Shown one piece after another: positions 1-12,277 of a DNA stretch of 64,000 nt. This DNA is from Erpobdella octoculata. Lineage: Eukaryota; Annelida; Clitellata; Hirudinida; Erpobdellidae. Where the stretch lies: assembly GCA_963978895.1 (NCBI GenBank), contig OZ022238.1, positions 51,040,128-51,104,127 of the forward strand. Reading direction: 5' to 3'. The translations under genes were made by a program, and so were the position numbers. The notes under the pieces are model-generated. The model saw only the letters and a program-made list of their open reading frames with translations, was not told where the DNA came from and searched no databases. Each line of letters begins with the position of its first letter. Position 1 is the first letter of the stretch.

Positions 1-180
<180 letters not shown>

Positions 181-384
181 CTATTAATATTTTCTGTAAT
201 GTCATCTTTTGAAGCGATGAACCTTTCAGCAAACGTCGTTAGTGCCGGAAATTCAACTCCAAAACGCATTTACTTGCTATACTTTCATGCTGGATATGAA
301 CTCACAAAATACCGGACTCCATTCCAACATATGGCCGTTACCTAGCCATAATAGCGTTCCTTAATCCAACATGGAGGATCTTTT

Positions 385-790
385 GATCTAACATGGCGGT
401 TTCCATTGCAACATGGCTTCATCCATTTTAAAATGACGTTTTTTATTTCAACATGGCATCTTCCATTCTATCATGGCATCCTCTATTTTACCATGGCATC
501 CTCCATTCCACTATGGCATCCTCCATTCCACCATGGCATCCTCCATTCTATCATGGCATTTTTCATTCCACCATGGCATCCTCCATTCTATCATGGCATT
601 TTTCATTCCAACATGGCATCCTCTATTCTATCATGGCATTTCTCATTCCACCATGGCATACTCCATTCTATCATGGCATTTTTCATTCCACCATGGCATA
701 CTCCATTCTATCATGGCATTTCTCGTTCGAACATGACAACTTTTATTCCACCATGGCATCCTCCACTCCGACATAACGTCCCTCATTCCA
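385..790. repeat. 20-bp minisatellite with core CATGGCATCCTCCATTCTAT
   Basis: About 20 degenerate units follow the pattern CATGGCAT(C/T)(C/T)(T)CCATTC(T/C)A(T/C). Because 20 is not a multiple of 3, the same W-H/H-G-I-rich peptide appears in all three forward frames, so the open frames here are a by-product of the repeat and not genes. Flanks on both sides are unique sequence. Confidence 0.85.
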
Positions 791-1215
791 TTTGACCACC
801 GCGTGATTGCTCCAGCACTGCAGAACGCCCAGAGCGTTCCCTTGAGACTTGAAGAGGTACTCCGTTTGTAAAAAAATGCACGGCCATAGAAACAGTCAGA
901 ATATTGTAAGGGTCATTGAAAAGAGAGCGGGAATAGTGATGGGGCTAGGTGTGGTTTGTACAGGGCATGAATGGGTCGCTGATGGTCGTGTTCCCTGGGG
1001 TGCTCGAAAGATGGAGTTTCAACGGTCAGCAAGTCATTGAATGAAGGTTATTTTGAAAAGACTGTTTAATAAATGGATGATGAATTGGTGGGGGTATGCG
1101 CAGAATGGGGACAGGGAGAAGAAAGTGGGAGTGCCCCCGGTGTGCTACGGATTGAGTACCCGAGTGAAAGAGCGTGAGTTGGTGATCGATCGAATGAACG
1201 GCCAGATTGAAAAAA
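791..1215. other. No gene seen
   Basis: This is mixed-composition sequence between two tandem arrays. Two short forward open frames (849-1040 and 1041-1223) have no recognisable motif or splice context. Confidence 0.5.
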
Positions 1216-1439
1216 CATATTGAAAGAAAGAGCGAATGAATGAACGAACGAACGAATGAATGAATGAATCAACGAACGAACGAACGAACGAATGAATGAA
1301 TGAATGAATGAATGAATGAATGAATGAATGAAAGAACGAACGAACGAACGAACGAACGAACGAACGAACGAACGAACGAAGGAACGAACGAACGAACGAA
1401 CGAACGAACGAACGAACGAACAAATGAATGAATGAATGA
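1216..1439. repeat. (GAAC/GAAT)n tetranucleotide array
   Basis: Blocks of GAAC and GAAT alternate: a mixed block, then GAAT, then a long GAAC block, then GAAT. On the minus strand it reads as repeated S-F-V-R or S-F-I-H, which is spurious coding. Confidence 0.9.
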
Positions 1440-2496
1440 AAAAAATATGAAGGATGGATGATTGGAAAATGCATTTTGTCCAAGCGAGTGTTTGTGAATG
1501 CCATATAAAAACATGAATCATATCAGGAGTGACAGATTCAAAAAAATCGAGTTTTTGTGATTTAAAAAGAAACAAAAAGTTTTTTAAAAACCCTGAAAAA
1601 ATTGCTTTAAAATTGCTTTTTTCCACCGCTGTTTTGAAATAACATTCTGTAAAAAAAAACTGCTCTACATATCGGTAGTAATTTGCATTGTTAATATTTC
1701 GTCTCTTTCTTCTTTATTCCAGTTGCGTCTACTACGCTGTGGTGGTCGTTGTTTCAGCAGTAGCAGCTGTGCTTTCTGCAGTAGCTGAAGCAGCTGGCTA
1801 CTCTGTTGTTGTTGTTGTTTTAACAGTCAACAGTGGTTGTAATTGTGTATGTAGTTGCGGCTATAATGGTAGCAGTGGTGCGTGTAGTTGTAGCTATATC
1901 GGTTGTAGTAGCGGATGCTGGTTGCTGTGGTTGTAGTGGTCGCAGTGGTAAGCGTAGTTGTGGTTATAGTAGTTGTAGTGGTGACTGTAGCGGTAGGCAG
2001 TGGTTGGCGTAGTGGCTGTAGGCATAGAGACTGCAGTGATGGGTGTAGTTACAGCAAGCTTTTTCTGGCAAGTGGAAGAGCATAGCAGCAGTGGTAATGG
2101 CATTATATAGCTGGAGCAACGCTTGCATGTAATGGCCTTAAAAAGAGAGGATGCACGTCTAACAAGGAAATAATTTATGTTAATGAAACCAGAAAATGAC
2201 CGCTAAAACACAAGATGCCTGCACACATACAAGCACACAGATGGACACACAGACGTAGGCGTTCAAAAACACATTAATGATGCACACACAGACATGAACA
2301 GACTCACACACATGTACATGTACACTTAAACGTATATGTACAGGGAAACACACATATATACAATCTAGCGGTACAGAGTGTGGTATTGATTGCTCGGCCG
2401 ACAAACCCGCTTTCTTTAGCTTTGACCACCTCAGAGACAAGGCTGTATCGACGGGTCTTGTCGTGCGCATGTCCACGCTCTTGCGGGGTTGTGTGT
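1440..2496. other. No gene; degenerate TGTAGT-rich and CA-rich stretches
   Basis: About 1690-2030 is a degraded triplet-like sequence rich in GTAGTTGTAG motifs. About 2170-2340 is rich in ACACA motifs. No coding, RNA or transposon signature was found. Confidence 0.5.
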
Positions 2497-2518
2497 GAGA
2501 GAGAGAGAGTGTGTGTGC

Positions 2519-2560
<42 letters not shown>

Positions 2561-2840
2561 GAGTATGTGTGTGGTGTTTTGTGAATCTGAAAGACATGGA
2601 AAAAGGCAAAAAAAAAAAAGTTTATTCATCTGCGGATATTTTATGCATGTGTGTTGTCTGTGTTTGTTTGTTGAGTAAGAGATTTTGTTGTTTTTTTCAA
2701 GCTAATGGATGTGTGCACGTGTACTAATGAGTTTGTGTTTGTGTATGTGGGTTTGTTTTGGTATGTGTGTGTGTTTGTGTGTAGGTGTGTTCTAATGAAT
2801 GAGAGTACGAGTAGTTTTGTATGGATGTGTATATAATTCA
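2497..2840. repeat. (GT)n array and GT-rich flank
   Basis: A GAGAGAG stretch leads into a compact (GT)n run at about 2506-2555, followed by GT-rich degenerate sequence to about 2840. Long T-H-T-H frames on the minus strand come from this repeat. Confidence 0.8.
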
Positions 2841-3384
2841 TCACGCAGAGGTGTGGATCTAGGTGATTTGAATAATGTGGAAGTTAATTTTTAAAACATC
2901 TCGTTATTTTCTTTAAAAAAATAAATAAATAAACATAAATATTATTACCTCGAAATATATTTCTATTAAACAACTAGTAAAAATTTTGCTTAATAACTTT
3001 GTAAATTAATATAATATAATAAATAAATGACTAAATAGGGTATTAAGATTAATTTACACTTGAGTAAAAAAAAGAAAATTTGTTTTAAAAGTTCCTCGCA
3101 ATTGATGAAGGTTGGCCGCGACAGTAAAGAAAAGTTTTCTACGCTTTCAAATAATTCTTCATAGTTTTAGTTTTCTTTCAAATTCTAAAACTTTTTTCTT
3201 ATATTTTTTTTATATTTTTTATGTTTTTAAAAATCGTGCAAGTTTTTTAAGTTTTAGATTTATGTTCAATTTTGTTTACTAATTTTTTCAATGTTTTTCA
3301 TTTTTAGTGGACAAAAATGTTCTGCTAAAAAATGAGAACAAAAAAAATCAAAATAAAAAAAGAGAAAAAAAGAAAACAAGATAA
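2841..3384. other. AT-rich, no gene seen
   Basis: Strongly AT-rich sequence with poly-A and poly-T runs. The part from about 3270 onward is shared with the sequence leading into the other two GAT cassettes (from about 7220 and 15595). Confidence 0.5.
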
Positions 3385-3626
3385 ATAGAAGAGAAAGGCT
3401 CAGTTAAATAGATGGATTGATAAAAAATAAATGACTGCTAGTAAGCATCCACCAAATAGCTAACGGATGGATGAATGCTGGAACGAATAGATGGACAGTC
3501 TCCATCAATGGAATAGATGCATGAATATGATAATGATGATGATGATGGTGGTGATGATGATGATGATGGTGATGGTGGTAGTGGTGATGATGATGATGGT
3601 GGTGGTGATAATGGTGGTGTTGATTG

Positions 3627-3657
<31 letters not shown>

Positions 3658-3945
3658 GGGGGTGTTGGTGGTGGGGATGATGATGAGGATGATGATTATG
3701 ATAATGATGATGACTGTGGTGATGATGATGAGGATGATGATTATTATAATGATGATGAATGTGACGATGATGATGGTGGTGGTCATTTTGAGAAAAATGT
3801 TCACGATCAATATATTTGTCTTCTTTATCTGAAAATATTAAAAAAAACACGTAAAAATATATTAAATCAAAACTGCGTAAATCGATGAACAATGCGGCTA
3901 GATTTCTGGACGGAAAATTATCTTGGAATGCAGAACAAATCAAAC
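3385..3945. repeat. GAT/GGT cassette, copy 1
   Basis: First of three near-identical cassettes (others at about 7330 and 15700). Each starts with a unique flank (TAAATAGATGGATTGATAAA), carries an interrupted GAT/GGT array (here about 3525-3783), and ends with a shared tail containing CACGATCAATATATTTGTCT and the GGAATGCAGAACAA motif. In this copy the tail is followed directly by the 3' flank of gene copy A. The long D/G, M/V and H-rich frames across the array are artefacts of the triplets. Confidence 0.85.
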
Positions 3946-4173
3946 ACAATTATAAAGATGTTTACTTATATACATTCAGAGAAAATGTTGTTTAAAAAGT
4001 AAAATTTGCAATAAATGAAAATCCGGTAAATCCTGAAATTTATACAATTTGTGAAAAATCTTGTTTTCACTGCTTACTTGATGACCGTTGCTAAAGTTAA
4101 AAAAAAACTTTTATTGGAACATCAATGGAAAAATTTTTTAATTCAAATAAAACTACTAATTTGAAAATAACTT

Positions 4174-5916
4174 TTATTCTTCTAAATCTTTTATTTCATT
4201 CAATAACTGTTGTCCTCCATCCATTTTTTCTAATTCACAAATAAAATCGTTTTTGAATTTGGAACAAAACCTTGAAACAAATTTAAATAATTCTATTGAT
4301 TGTGGAATAATTTTACCATGAAACTGATAATATTTTTTTTGCATTTCCAAACAATGTGGAGATTGTTCAAAAACAAATTTTAACCCAGAACGAAAATCAA
4401 GATCATGAAAAGATTTTTCGTGTTTAAGAAGAGTAGAAATCCACACGTTGTTTTTTAACAGTTCTTTCCACATTTCATCTGGCAGATCCAAGCAAAAAAT
4501 CTGTACAATTCTCTGAACATTAAAATTTGCATGAACAACTTCATACATTATGACATTGAAAAATGTTTGGAGTAATCTTTTTGGTAATCCAATTTTCACT
4601 AATTTGCAGAAAATACGAATCATTGTCAAGCCATGATCATAACAACCACAATGAATATACAATTCTTTGTGCAAGTTCTTCATTATAACAGAAAAATTAT
4701 TTCTAATGATGGAGTGATTTTGATCATCATTGATGAAGTCCCAAAAATGTCTGTATATCCAACCATTAAATAACATATCATATGTACCGTATCTCATTGA
4801 TGTTATGATTTTTTCAACACTATTGCTCAAATCGCTTTCTTTTAAATCACGAAAAAAATAATTATCAATTGGTTTAACAACCTCTAAAAATAACTTTGAA
4901 TGGTAGTCTTTTGTTGTTTCATAGTAATAAGTAAACGCAGCATGTTCAAGTTGTCTTGGGTAAGTGTATGGAAGAGATTTTTTATAAATTATTTTTAAAT
5001 AGCCCAAGTCCAAATGTGATAAAACGGGCAAAGTATCAATTAGCTTGCATAATGGCGGCATTAATAAATCTAGATAATCTTTACTGCAATAGGTAAGATG
5101 TAATTTAAGCCATTCCAACTTTAATAGACCATTTATTGCACTGCAAATCACATGGAAAGGTATTTTATAATCTAAACCATATTCACTACCTATCGATAGT
5201 TTTAAAAGATTTTTAAAAGCTTTTAATCTGTCCAGAAATTCTATTGTAATACTGCATTTATATACTTCAAGTGCTAATAAATTTTCATCTGGGAAATCAA
5301 TTTTCAGTAGACTGAAAGTGTTTATGTCACTATGTGGCACGAAAACTCTGCTCATTCTCTTACATCGAAAAAATATGCACTTTAAATTTGGACATGACCA
5401 AACAGAAGAATTCCCTTTGTGAAAATTTTCTAGTTGACTGCAATTAACATCTAATTCTAAAGATTCAAGAATAGTTGATAAATATTGACAATCCCATATG
5501 GTTTTATACAAGGTCAGCCATAACTCAGGAAGAGGCATATACAAATTTGCCAAATCATAAGTGTCTGGATAGGTAATGGAAATTACGCAAAAGTACTTTT
5601 TCCCCAGTATTTCTTCAAATGGTTTCAAATGTTTTTCGACATCAAAATTTATTAGTACTAACTCATTGGAACTACAGATCTTTGGTTCAAGTAAACAAGG
5701 TAACAAATATGCGTGAGGAATCTGCATTCCCAGTTCCTCGCTTCTTGAAAGAATTGCTTGAAACATTTTTGACGATAAATTGACAGCTTCTTTTACTTGA
5801 TAATTTGGAGCATCTTTTTCTGAAGCAGACTGTTTAAGTAGAACCTCACTATAATGAAATATAACAAAATCTATACACGAAAGTTTTAATGACATTTTGT
5901 CAAAAATCTTTAACAT
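4174..5916 (-). CDS. Uncharacterised leucine-rich/helical protein, family copy A (intact)
   Basis: I do not recognise this protein. It is an intronless open frame of 580 residues, starting at a true ATG (MLKIFDKMSL) and ending in TAA within GAAGAATAAAAG, so an AATAAA polyadenylation-like signal overlaps the stop. Residues 140-310 contain leucine-rich-repeat-like segments (for example SLLKIDFPDENLLALEVYKC near 202-221 and LPVLSHLDLGYLKI near 296-309). Residues 350-575 look helical and rich in F, I, K and W. No signal peptide, transmembrane segment or catalytic motif is visible. The layout of LRR followed by helices faintly recalls ZYG11-type substrate receptors, but that is a guess. The intact copy D differs mainly by clustered amino-acid replacements. 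The 3' flank from about 3943 is shared with the other three copies. Confidence 0.7.
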   Translation of the reverse strand: MLKIFDKMSLKLSCIDFVIFHYSEVLLKQSASEKDAPNYQVKEAVNLSSKMFQAILSRSEELGMQIPHAYLLPCLLEPKICSSNELVLINFDVEKHLKPFEEILGKKYFCVISITYPDTYDLANLYMPLPELWLTLYKTIWDCQYLSTILESLELDVNCSQLENFHKGNSSVWSCPNLKCIFFRCKRMSRVFVPHSDINTFSLLKIDFPDENLLALEVYKCSITIEFLDRLKAFKNLLKLSIGSEYGLDYKIPFHVICSAINGLLKLEWLKLHLTYCSKDYLDLLMPPLCKLIDTLPVLSHLDLGYLKIIYKKSLPYTYPRQLEHAAFTYYYETTKDYHSKLFLEVVKPIDNYFFRDLKESDLSNSVEKIITSMRYGTYDMLFNGWIYRHFWDFINDDQNHSIIRNNFSVIMKNLHKELYIHCGCYDHGLTMIRIFCKLVKIGLPKRLLQTFFNVIMYEVVHANFNVQRIVQIFCLDLPDEMWKELLKNNVWISTLLKHEKSFHDLDFRSGLKFVFEQSPHCLEMQKKYYQFHGKIIPQSIELFKFVSRFCSKFKNDFICELEKMDGGQQLLNEIKDLEE

Positions 5917-6205
5917 TCATTTTCAGATTTATTTGTATTGCTCAAGTTTATTGAGTATGAAAAAGTTTCATTTGATATATAAATAAATATATATATATAT
6001 ATATATATATAACAAAATTAATAAGACTTGTTAAAAGGTCATACACCTATCTCCTTTTTTGGAAAAAGATGAAGGTAAAGTTAACAAGTAAAGGAGAAAC
6101 GAGTTTTTCAACGCAAACTTTTATTTCAAATACACTCGATTTTGAAATACGAAAGAGGTTCAAATTAAGTTTTTTTTTATTACAACATTTTATTTAGGTT
6201 ACAAT
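5917..6205. other. Upstream flank of copy A with the empty LINE target site
   Basis: Positions 5916-5930 read TTCATTTTCAGATTT without interruption. This is the sequence duplicated on both sides of the LINE upstream of copy D, so this is the pre-insertion state in a paralogous copy. A short (AT)n tract follows at about 5986-6010. The stretch from about 6011 matches 32395-32500. Confidence 0.8.
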
Positions 6206-7230
6206 CTAAGCACCAGTTGATTGAAGGCTTGTTCCTGGCACCGGCCAAATGAGGGCTTGCCCTCGGGCATTTTTTTCATTTTTGCTTTCAGCTTTCCTGC
6301 CGTATTGCCTCCATCCTCAGCCGCTCATTTGCGTTGTAACAATAACTCGCCAAACAACTCGCCCGCCGTCAGGACATCCAGTTCTGAGGTGGACATGGTG
6401 GACATGGGTTGGGTTGGCCCATGGATAGGGTTGGGTTCAATTCCTTTTTGATTCATGCGTGGGTTGGGCTGGGTTAAAATAAAATTTTAAGAAAAAAAAT
6501 TATTTTAAAACTAACTTTTTAACTGTGGATTGAGCTGGTTTTGAAAATACAATTTGTCAGGTGGGTCGGCTTTGTGGGTTTGGTAGGTTGGGTTGAGTAT
6601 GTGGTGGGTCGGGTCGGGTTGGGCTGGATCTTCAAACATTGACCCATCTCCGCTACTGAAACAGCTTTAGCCGAAATGCAACTCGGAAAAAGGTTTCAAC
6701 GTAAAATACCGTCTGGAATGGTGACTGCTAACGTTTTTATACATTGACGAGTGGATGAGATGCCATTTAAGATGTGCTGCTGCGCGTAAGATGCTCATTA
6801 ACATAATATGGCTCATTAACATAATATGGCTCATTAACATAATATGACTCATTAGCATGATATGGCTCATTAACATAATATGGCTCATTAACATAATATG
6901 ACTCATTAGCATAATATGGCTCATTAACATAATATGACTCATTAACATAATATGGCTCATTAACATAATATGGCTCATTAACACAATACGGCTCATTAAA
7001 ATAATATGGCGCATTAACATAATATGGAGGTGTGCGTGTGTGAATAAATTAGGGCAGTTTAGCTACGTATGTGATGGTACTGTCAAAGGAGAAATAATGC
7101 CCGTGTATGTGTATGTGATTATAAGCACAATCGAATGTCTGCGTCCCTCTCTGTGTGTGTTTGTTTCTGTATGAAGCTGGCTTTGTACTTCTGCGTATGC
7201 CTATTTATGTTGACTAAGTTTTTCAATGTT
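6206..7230. repeat. Shared block with GGGTTGGG-rich part and 18-bp minisatellite (13 units)
   Basis: This block recurs at about 33019-34215 and, in part, at 14910-15600. The first part (about 6390-6640) is rich in GGGTTGGG/GGGTCGGG motifs. The second part holds a tandem array of GCTCATTAACATAATATG at 6793-7026, exactly 13 units of 18 bp, followed by the conserved tail GGAGGTGTGCGTGTGTGAAT. Peptides of the MLMSHI type on the minus strand are repeat artefacts. Confidence 0.85.
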
Positions 7231-7234
7231 TTTC

Positions 7235-7700
7235 ATTTTTAGTGGACAAAAATATTCTGCTAAAAAATGAGAACAAAAAAACAAAAAAATCAAAATAAAA
7301 GGAAAAGAGAAAAAAAGAAAAAAAGATAAATAGAAGAGAAAAGCTCAGTTAAATAGATGGATTGATAAAAAATAAATGACTGCTAGTAAGCATCCACCAA
7401 ATAGCTAACGGATGGATGAATGCTGGAACGAATAGATGGACAGTCTCCGTCAATGGAATAGATGCATGAATATAATAATGATGATGATGATGGTGGTGAT
7501 GATGATGATGATGGTGATGGTGGTAGTGGTGATGATGATGATGGTGGTGGTGATAATGGTGGTGTTGATTGTGATGATGATGATGATGGTGGTGGTGGTA
7601 GTGGGGGTGTTGGTTGTGGGGATGATGATTATGATAATGATGATGACTGTGGTGTTGATGATGAGGATGATGATTATTATAATGATGATGAATGTGATGA

Positions 7701-7734
<34 letters not shown>

Positions 7735-7910
7735 GGTGGTCATTTTTAGAAAAATGTTCACGATCAATATATTTGTCTTCTTTATCTGAAGATATTAAAA
7801 AAAAAACACGTAAAAATATATTAAATCAAAACTGCCGTAAATCGATGAACAATGCGGCTAGATTTCTGGACGGAAAATTATCTTGGAATGCAGAACAATT
7901 TATAGGCAGA
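7235..7910. repeat. GAT/GGT cassette, copy 2
   Basis: Same flanks as copy 1. The array spans about 7470-7742 and differs internally: an AGGATGATGATG part is missing and a longer GAT then GGT run is present near 7690-7740. It is followed by a segment ending ATCTTGGAATGCAGAACAAT that continues into the duplicated non-coding segment. Confidence 0.85.
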
Positions 7911-9493
7911 TGAACCAATAAAGAAATTTGGAATAGTACTACACATATATGCGCCCGCACCCACAGGCAGGCATGGACAAAAGGGGCAGTTGCCCTCCTA
8001 AAACAACAACAACAGATGTAATAAAGGATGTGAATAATTATTTCAAATCTGAATCGATAAATAGTGTACAATAATTAACATAATATTGTTGTTTACTTTG
8101 ATGCATGAATACAGATATAATCAGTTTCAAACGTTATCCAGAACGTTTAAGAACTGATCAACGACCGGTCAAATAATTATAATTTAATTATTATTTATTT
8201 TAGCTTGTGTTAATTAATTAATTAATAGGTTTAAGTTTAATTGCAAGAGACGCCGGGCTGACACTATAATTCTAAGCAGTGCTTCAAAAAAAAAAATTAA
8301 GGTGGCGTTTTACTGGTACTGTTGTTGTACCGACATCATTTTCGGACAATTTTTTTTGTAAAAGCTAGTCAACTTTTCCTCCAAGAATGGCTGATAACCG
8401 AGTTAATACGAGCAGCAATTGTTTTTCACAAAAAATGTTTAAAAACTTTAAAATGTAATCAACTTTTTCTCCAAACATTTCCGATGTCTCGGAGGTGGTC
8501 AGTGTGGGCGGTGCTTCTTTAGTTATGAAAGTAAAATGCCACAATGTTGGGTATAAAATCACAAATGCTAGGTTATAAAATCACAAATGATAGGGTATCA
8601 AAGGACAAATGCTAGGGTATAAAATCACTAAATTGCAATCTATGTACCAAATTTCAATAAAGATATTTCCAATATTTTCTGAGTGTTCAGTAAGCCCCCA
8701 GACCCCCGTACAACTGCGAGAAAAAAAAATAGAAAAAAAATAAAGATGAGAAGGAGACGAATGAAAAAGAGGAAAAAATAGTAAAACTTGCCCACTGCAA
8801 AATTGTCTGTGTGGCAGCCATGACTGTCAATTTATGTAGATAAAATGGACTGATGAATTATAATTTCATTCAGGCAAACGACTGTACCACAATATCTGAA
8901 TGTAACGTTGTATTATGAACAGCTACTGTACTCTGATATTATTTTCCATGTAAGTAAGTAGTCGTCTCTATTATTTTTACTCTGTTTCTCTCTTTCTCTC
9001 TCTCTCTTTCACTATTTCTCTATGTTTCTCTCTTACTCTCTCTTTCACTCTTTTCTATATGTTTCTGTTTTTTTTTTCACTTTTTCTCTCTGTTTCTCTC
9101 TCTCTCTTTTTCACTCTTTTTTTCTGTTTCTGTTTCTCTCTCTCCTTTGTTTTTCTCATTTTTTTCTCCATCGAACGCGACCAATCAATTCTCCAACCAA
9201 TAACCTCTGACCCCATCCTTCAACGGAAAACTCATTCTTTGTAATTTCCTCCGAAAATCACGCCTCGATAATAATGCTCCGTTTGACGGATATCACGGAT
9301 TACGTAAACCTTTCACACGGCAGCAGACAAGCCATTCCATTCAAAACAGCCCACTCATCAACTGCTTCATTTTTTATGAGCTGAAAACAAGACAAATGGA
9401 TAAGTAGATAAGTTATATAACGAAAACCATTACTTTATATATAACGTATATTTGATTTCATAGTTTGAAAAAGTATATATCTTTATATATAAA
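7911..9493. repeat. Duplicated non-coding segment (copy at 16310-17894)
   Basis: Nearly identical to 16310-17894 at an offset of about 8401 bp, with only scattered differences. It contains repeated GGTATAAAATCACAAATGCT-like phrases near 8550-8630 and a pyrimidine tract (TCTCTTTC-rich) at about 8965-9170. No coding content is apparent, and the short open frames are the same in both copies only because the DNA is duplicated. Confidence 0.8.
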
Positions 9494-10945
9494 CTAGCAG
9501 TGCCCGTAGCGGCTTCGCTCGCATGAAATTAGAGAATTTGAACCGTGCATACATAGTAGAGTACTGCACGGATCACTTTTTTAGGTCTCGGCTCGGCCCG
9601 TCGACAACTTGGCCCAGCCCGTTTCAAAAACCGAAATTCCTGGCCCGGCACGGCCCGGCTAATATGGGCCCGGCCCGTTTTTACAGGCCAAGAAGTTTTA
9701 TATACTTGATAAAAAACTTCGGCCCGTCCCACCTTGACTTCAGGTTTAGCCCGGCCCGTCTGAACACCCTAAAATCACTAAAATGTCTATATACTTGGTT
9801 AAAAATCTCGGCCCGTTCCACCATGATTTAAGGTTTGGGCAGGGCCGTATGAAGACCCTAAAATAACGGTTTGGCCCGTTCGTCCGGTGATAAACTGAAC
9901 TCATCTACTTCTAACCGGCACAAAACCTCAAAATACTAATTTTCACATCTGTAGCTCTTAAAGTTTTTGAGTAGCAGTTATTTTAAAATCAAATAACCTT
10001 TTTCCACTTCACATTTGAGGTCCTGGAAACCAAATTTTTAAAAAATGGTGAAACACGTATATCATTATTTTTAGAGTAGAAACTAAATACTAATTTTACT
10101 TTTGTAGCAATTACAGTTTTTGAGTAGCAGTTACTTTAAAAACCAAGTAACCCTATTTTCCACCCCATATTTGAAGTCCTGGAAACCAAATTTTCAAAAA
10201 ATGGTAAAACACCTATATCATTATTTCTGGAGTAGAAACCAAATACTAATTTTTACTCCTGTAGCATCTACAGTTTTCGAGTAGCAGTTACATTAAAAAC
10301 CAAATAACCTTATTTTCCACCCCACATTTGAGGTCCTGGAAACCAAATTTTAAAAAAATGGTAAAACACGTATATCTTTATTTTTACAATAGAAACTAAA
10401 TACTAATTTTTACATCTGTGGTATTTACAGTTTTTGAGTAGCGTTACTTGAAAAAACCAATAACCCTTTTCCACCCCACATTTGAAGTCCTGGAAACCAA
10501 ATTTTCAAAAAATGCTTAAACACGTATTTCATTATTTTTTGAGTAGAAACTAAATACTAATTTTTACTCCTGTAGCATTCACAGTTTTTGAGTAGCAGCT
10601 ACTTTAAAAACCAAATAACCCAATTTTCTAACCCACATTTGAGGTCCGGGAAACCGAATTTTCAAAAAATGGTAAAACACATATCTTTTTGTTTTTCAAG
10701 AAGAATCCATATACCAAATTTCAAAATCCCTTCATTTTTGGTTTTCGAGATATACATTGTTTTAGAAAAAAAATTGTTTTTCAGTTTCTTCCCCTCAGGA
10801 GCAAAATTTTCAAAAATCCTTTCTTAGTGGATGTTTGCGCAATAAAAGTAATATAAGTTCCAAATTTCACGTTCCTAGGATGAGGCATTTGAGCTCGGCG
10901 TTGATTATCAGTCAATCAGTCAGGACATGTTCTTATATATAGAGA
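9494..10945 (-). mobile_element. Non-autonomous Helitron, full length (about 1.45 kb)
   Basis: Read on the minus strand, the element begins TCTCTATATATAAGAACATG and ends ...ACGGGCACTGCTAG. A short hairpin (AGCG-loop-CGCT) lies about a dozen bases before the CTAG. The base before the 5' TC is A and the base after CTAG is T, as expected for Helitron insertion between A and T without target duplication. The interior has about five degenerate tandem units of roughly 145 bp (about 9930-10720) and a segment rich in GGCCCG motifs (about 9580-9880). No Rep/helicase ORF is present, so it depends on another element. A second full-length copy of 1458 bp lies at 13274-14731. Confidence 0.8.
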
Positions 10946-10954
10946 TTTCTGGAG

Positions 10955-11160
10955 TAATAATAATAATAATAATACGGAATTTATCAAGCGCCAAGGCACG
11001 CGACTGAGGCGCCCTCGGATAACCTAAAAATTGCATCGTTCAAAGGCTAATTTAAAATAAAAGGTTTTAAGTTTAGTTTTAAAGGAAGCGACGGATCCAC
11101 AGTTTCGAATTTCGGCTGGCAGTGCATTCCAGACGATTGGCGATGCGTGTCGAAAGGAGT
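10955..11160 (-). mobile_element. CR1/L2-like LINE 3' fragment
   Basis: On the minus strand the sequence translates as a LINE C-terminal signature (SPIVWNALPAEIRNCGSVAS, then FKTKLKTFYFKLAF) ending in a stop. A short 3' UTR follows, with a (TTA)n tail at about 10956-10972. This matches the 3' tail structure of CR1/L2/Rex-type LINEs. It sits between the 5' end of the Helitron at 10945 and a partial copy of Helitron interior sequence. Confidence 0.65.
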
Positions 11161-11610
11161 AGAAACCAAATACAAATTTTTACTTCTGTAGCATCTACAG
11201 TTTTCGAGTAGCAGTTACATTAAAAACCAAATAACCTTATTTTCCACCCCACATTTGAGGTCCTGGAAACCAAATTTTAAAAAAATGGTAAAACACGTAT
11301 ATCTTTATTTTTAGAATAGAAACTAAATACTAATTTTTACATCTGTGGTATTTACAGTTTTTGAGTAGCAGTTACGTTAAAAAACAAATGACCCTATTTT
11401 CCACCCCATATTTGAAGTCCTGGAAACCAAATTTTCAAAAAATGTTAAAACACGTATTTCATTATTTTTAGAGTAGAAACTAAATACTAATTTTTACTCC
11501 TGTAACATTCACAGTTTTTGAGTAGCAGCTACTTTAAAAACTAAATAACCCAATTTTCCAACCCACATTTGAGGTCCGGAAAACCCAATTTTCAAAAAAT
11601 GGTGAAACAC
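11161..11610 (-). mobile_element. Helitron interior fragment
   Basis: Three of the degenerate 145-bp internal Helitron units occur here without either terminus, ending in the phrase AAAAAATGGTGAAACACGTA that leads into an (AT)n array. The homologous place in the second duplication (18660-19085) is continuous with the rest of the Helitron, so the two duplicates differ by about 0.93 kb here. Confidence 0.7.

Positions 11611-12277
<667 letters not shown>

Noticed and set aside
1066..1626. Ser/Phe/Val/Arg/His-rich minus-strand frames
   Set aside because: Entirely produced by the (GAAC/GAAT)n array; the same peptide appears in three frames.
3404..3949. Histidine-rich and Asp/Gly-rich frames over the GAT cassettes (also at 7436-7789 and 15727-16212)
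   Set aside because: Triplet-repeat artefacts. The three paralogous cassettes differ by insertions and deletions without regard to any protein.
9022..9244. F/S/L-rich frames repeated at 17423-17645
   Set aside because: Pyrimidine tract in a duplicated non-coding segment; the conservation reflects recent duplication only.
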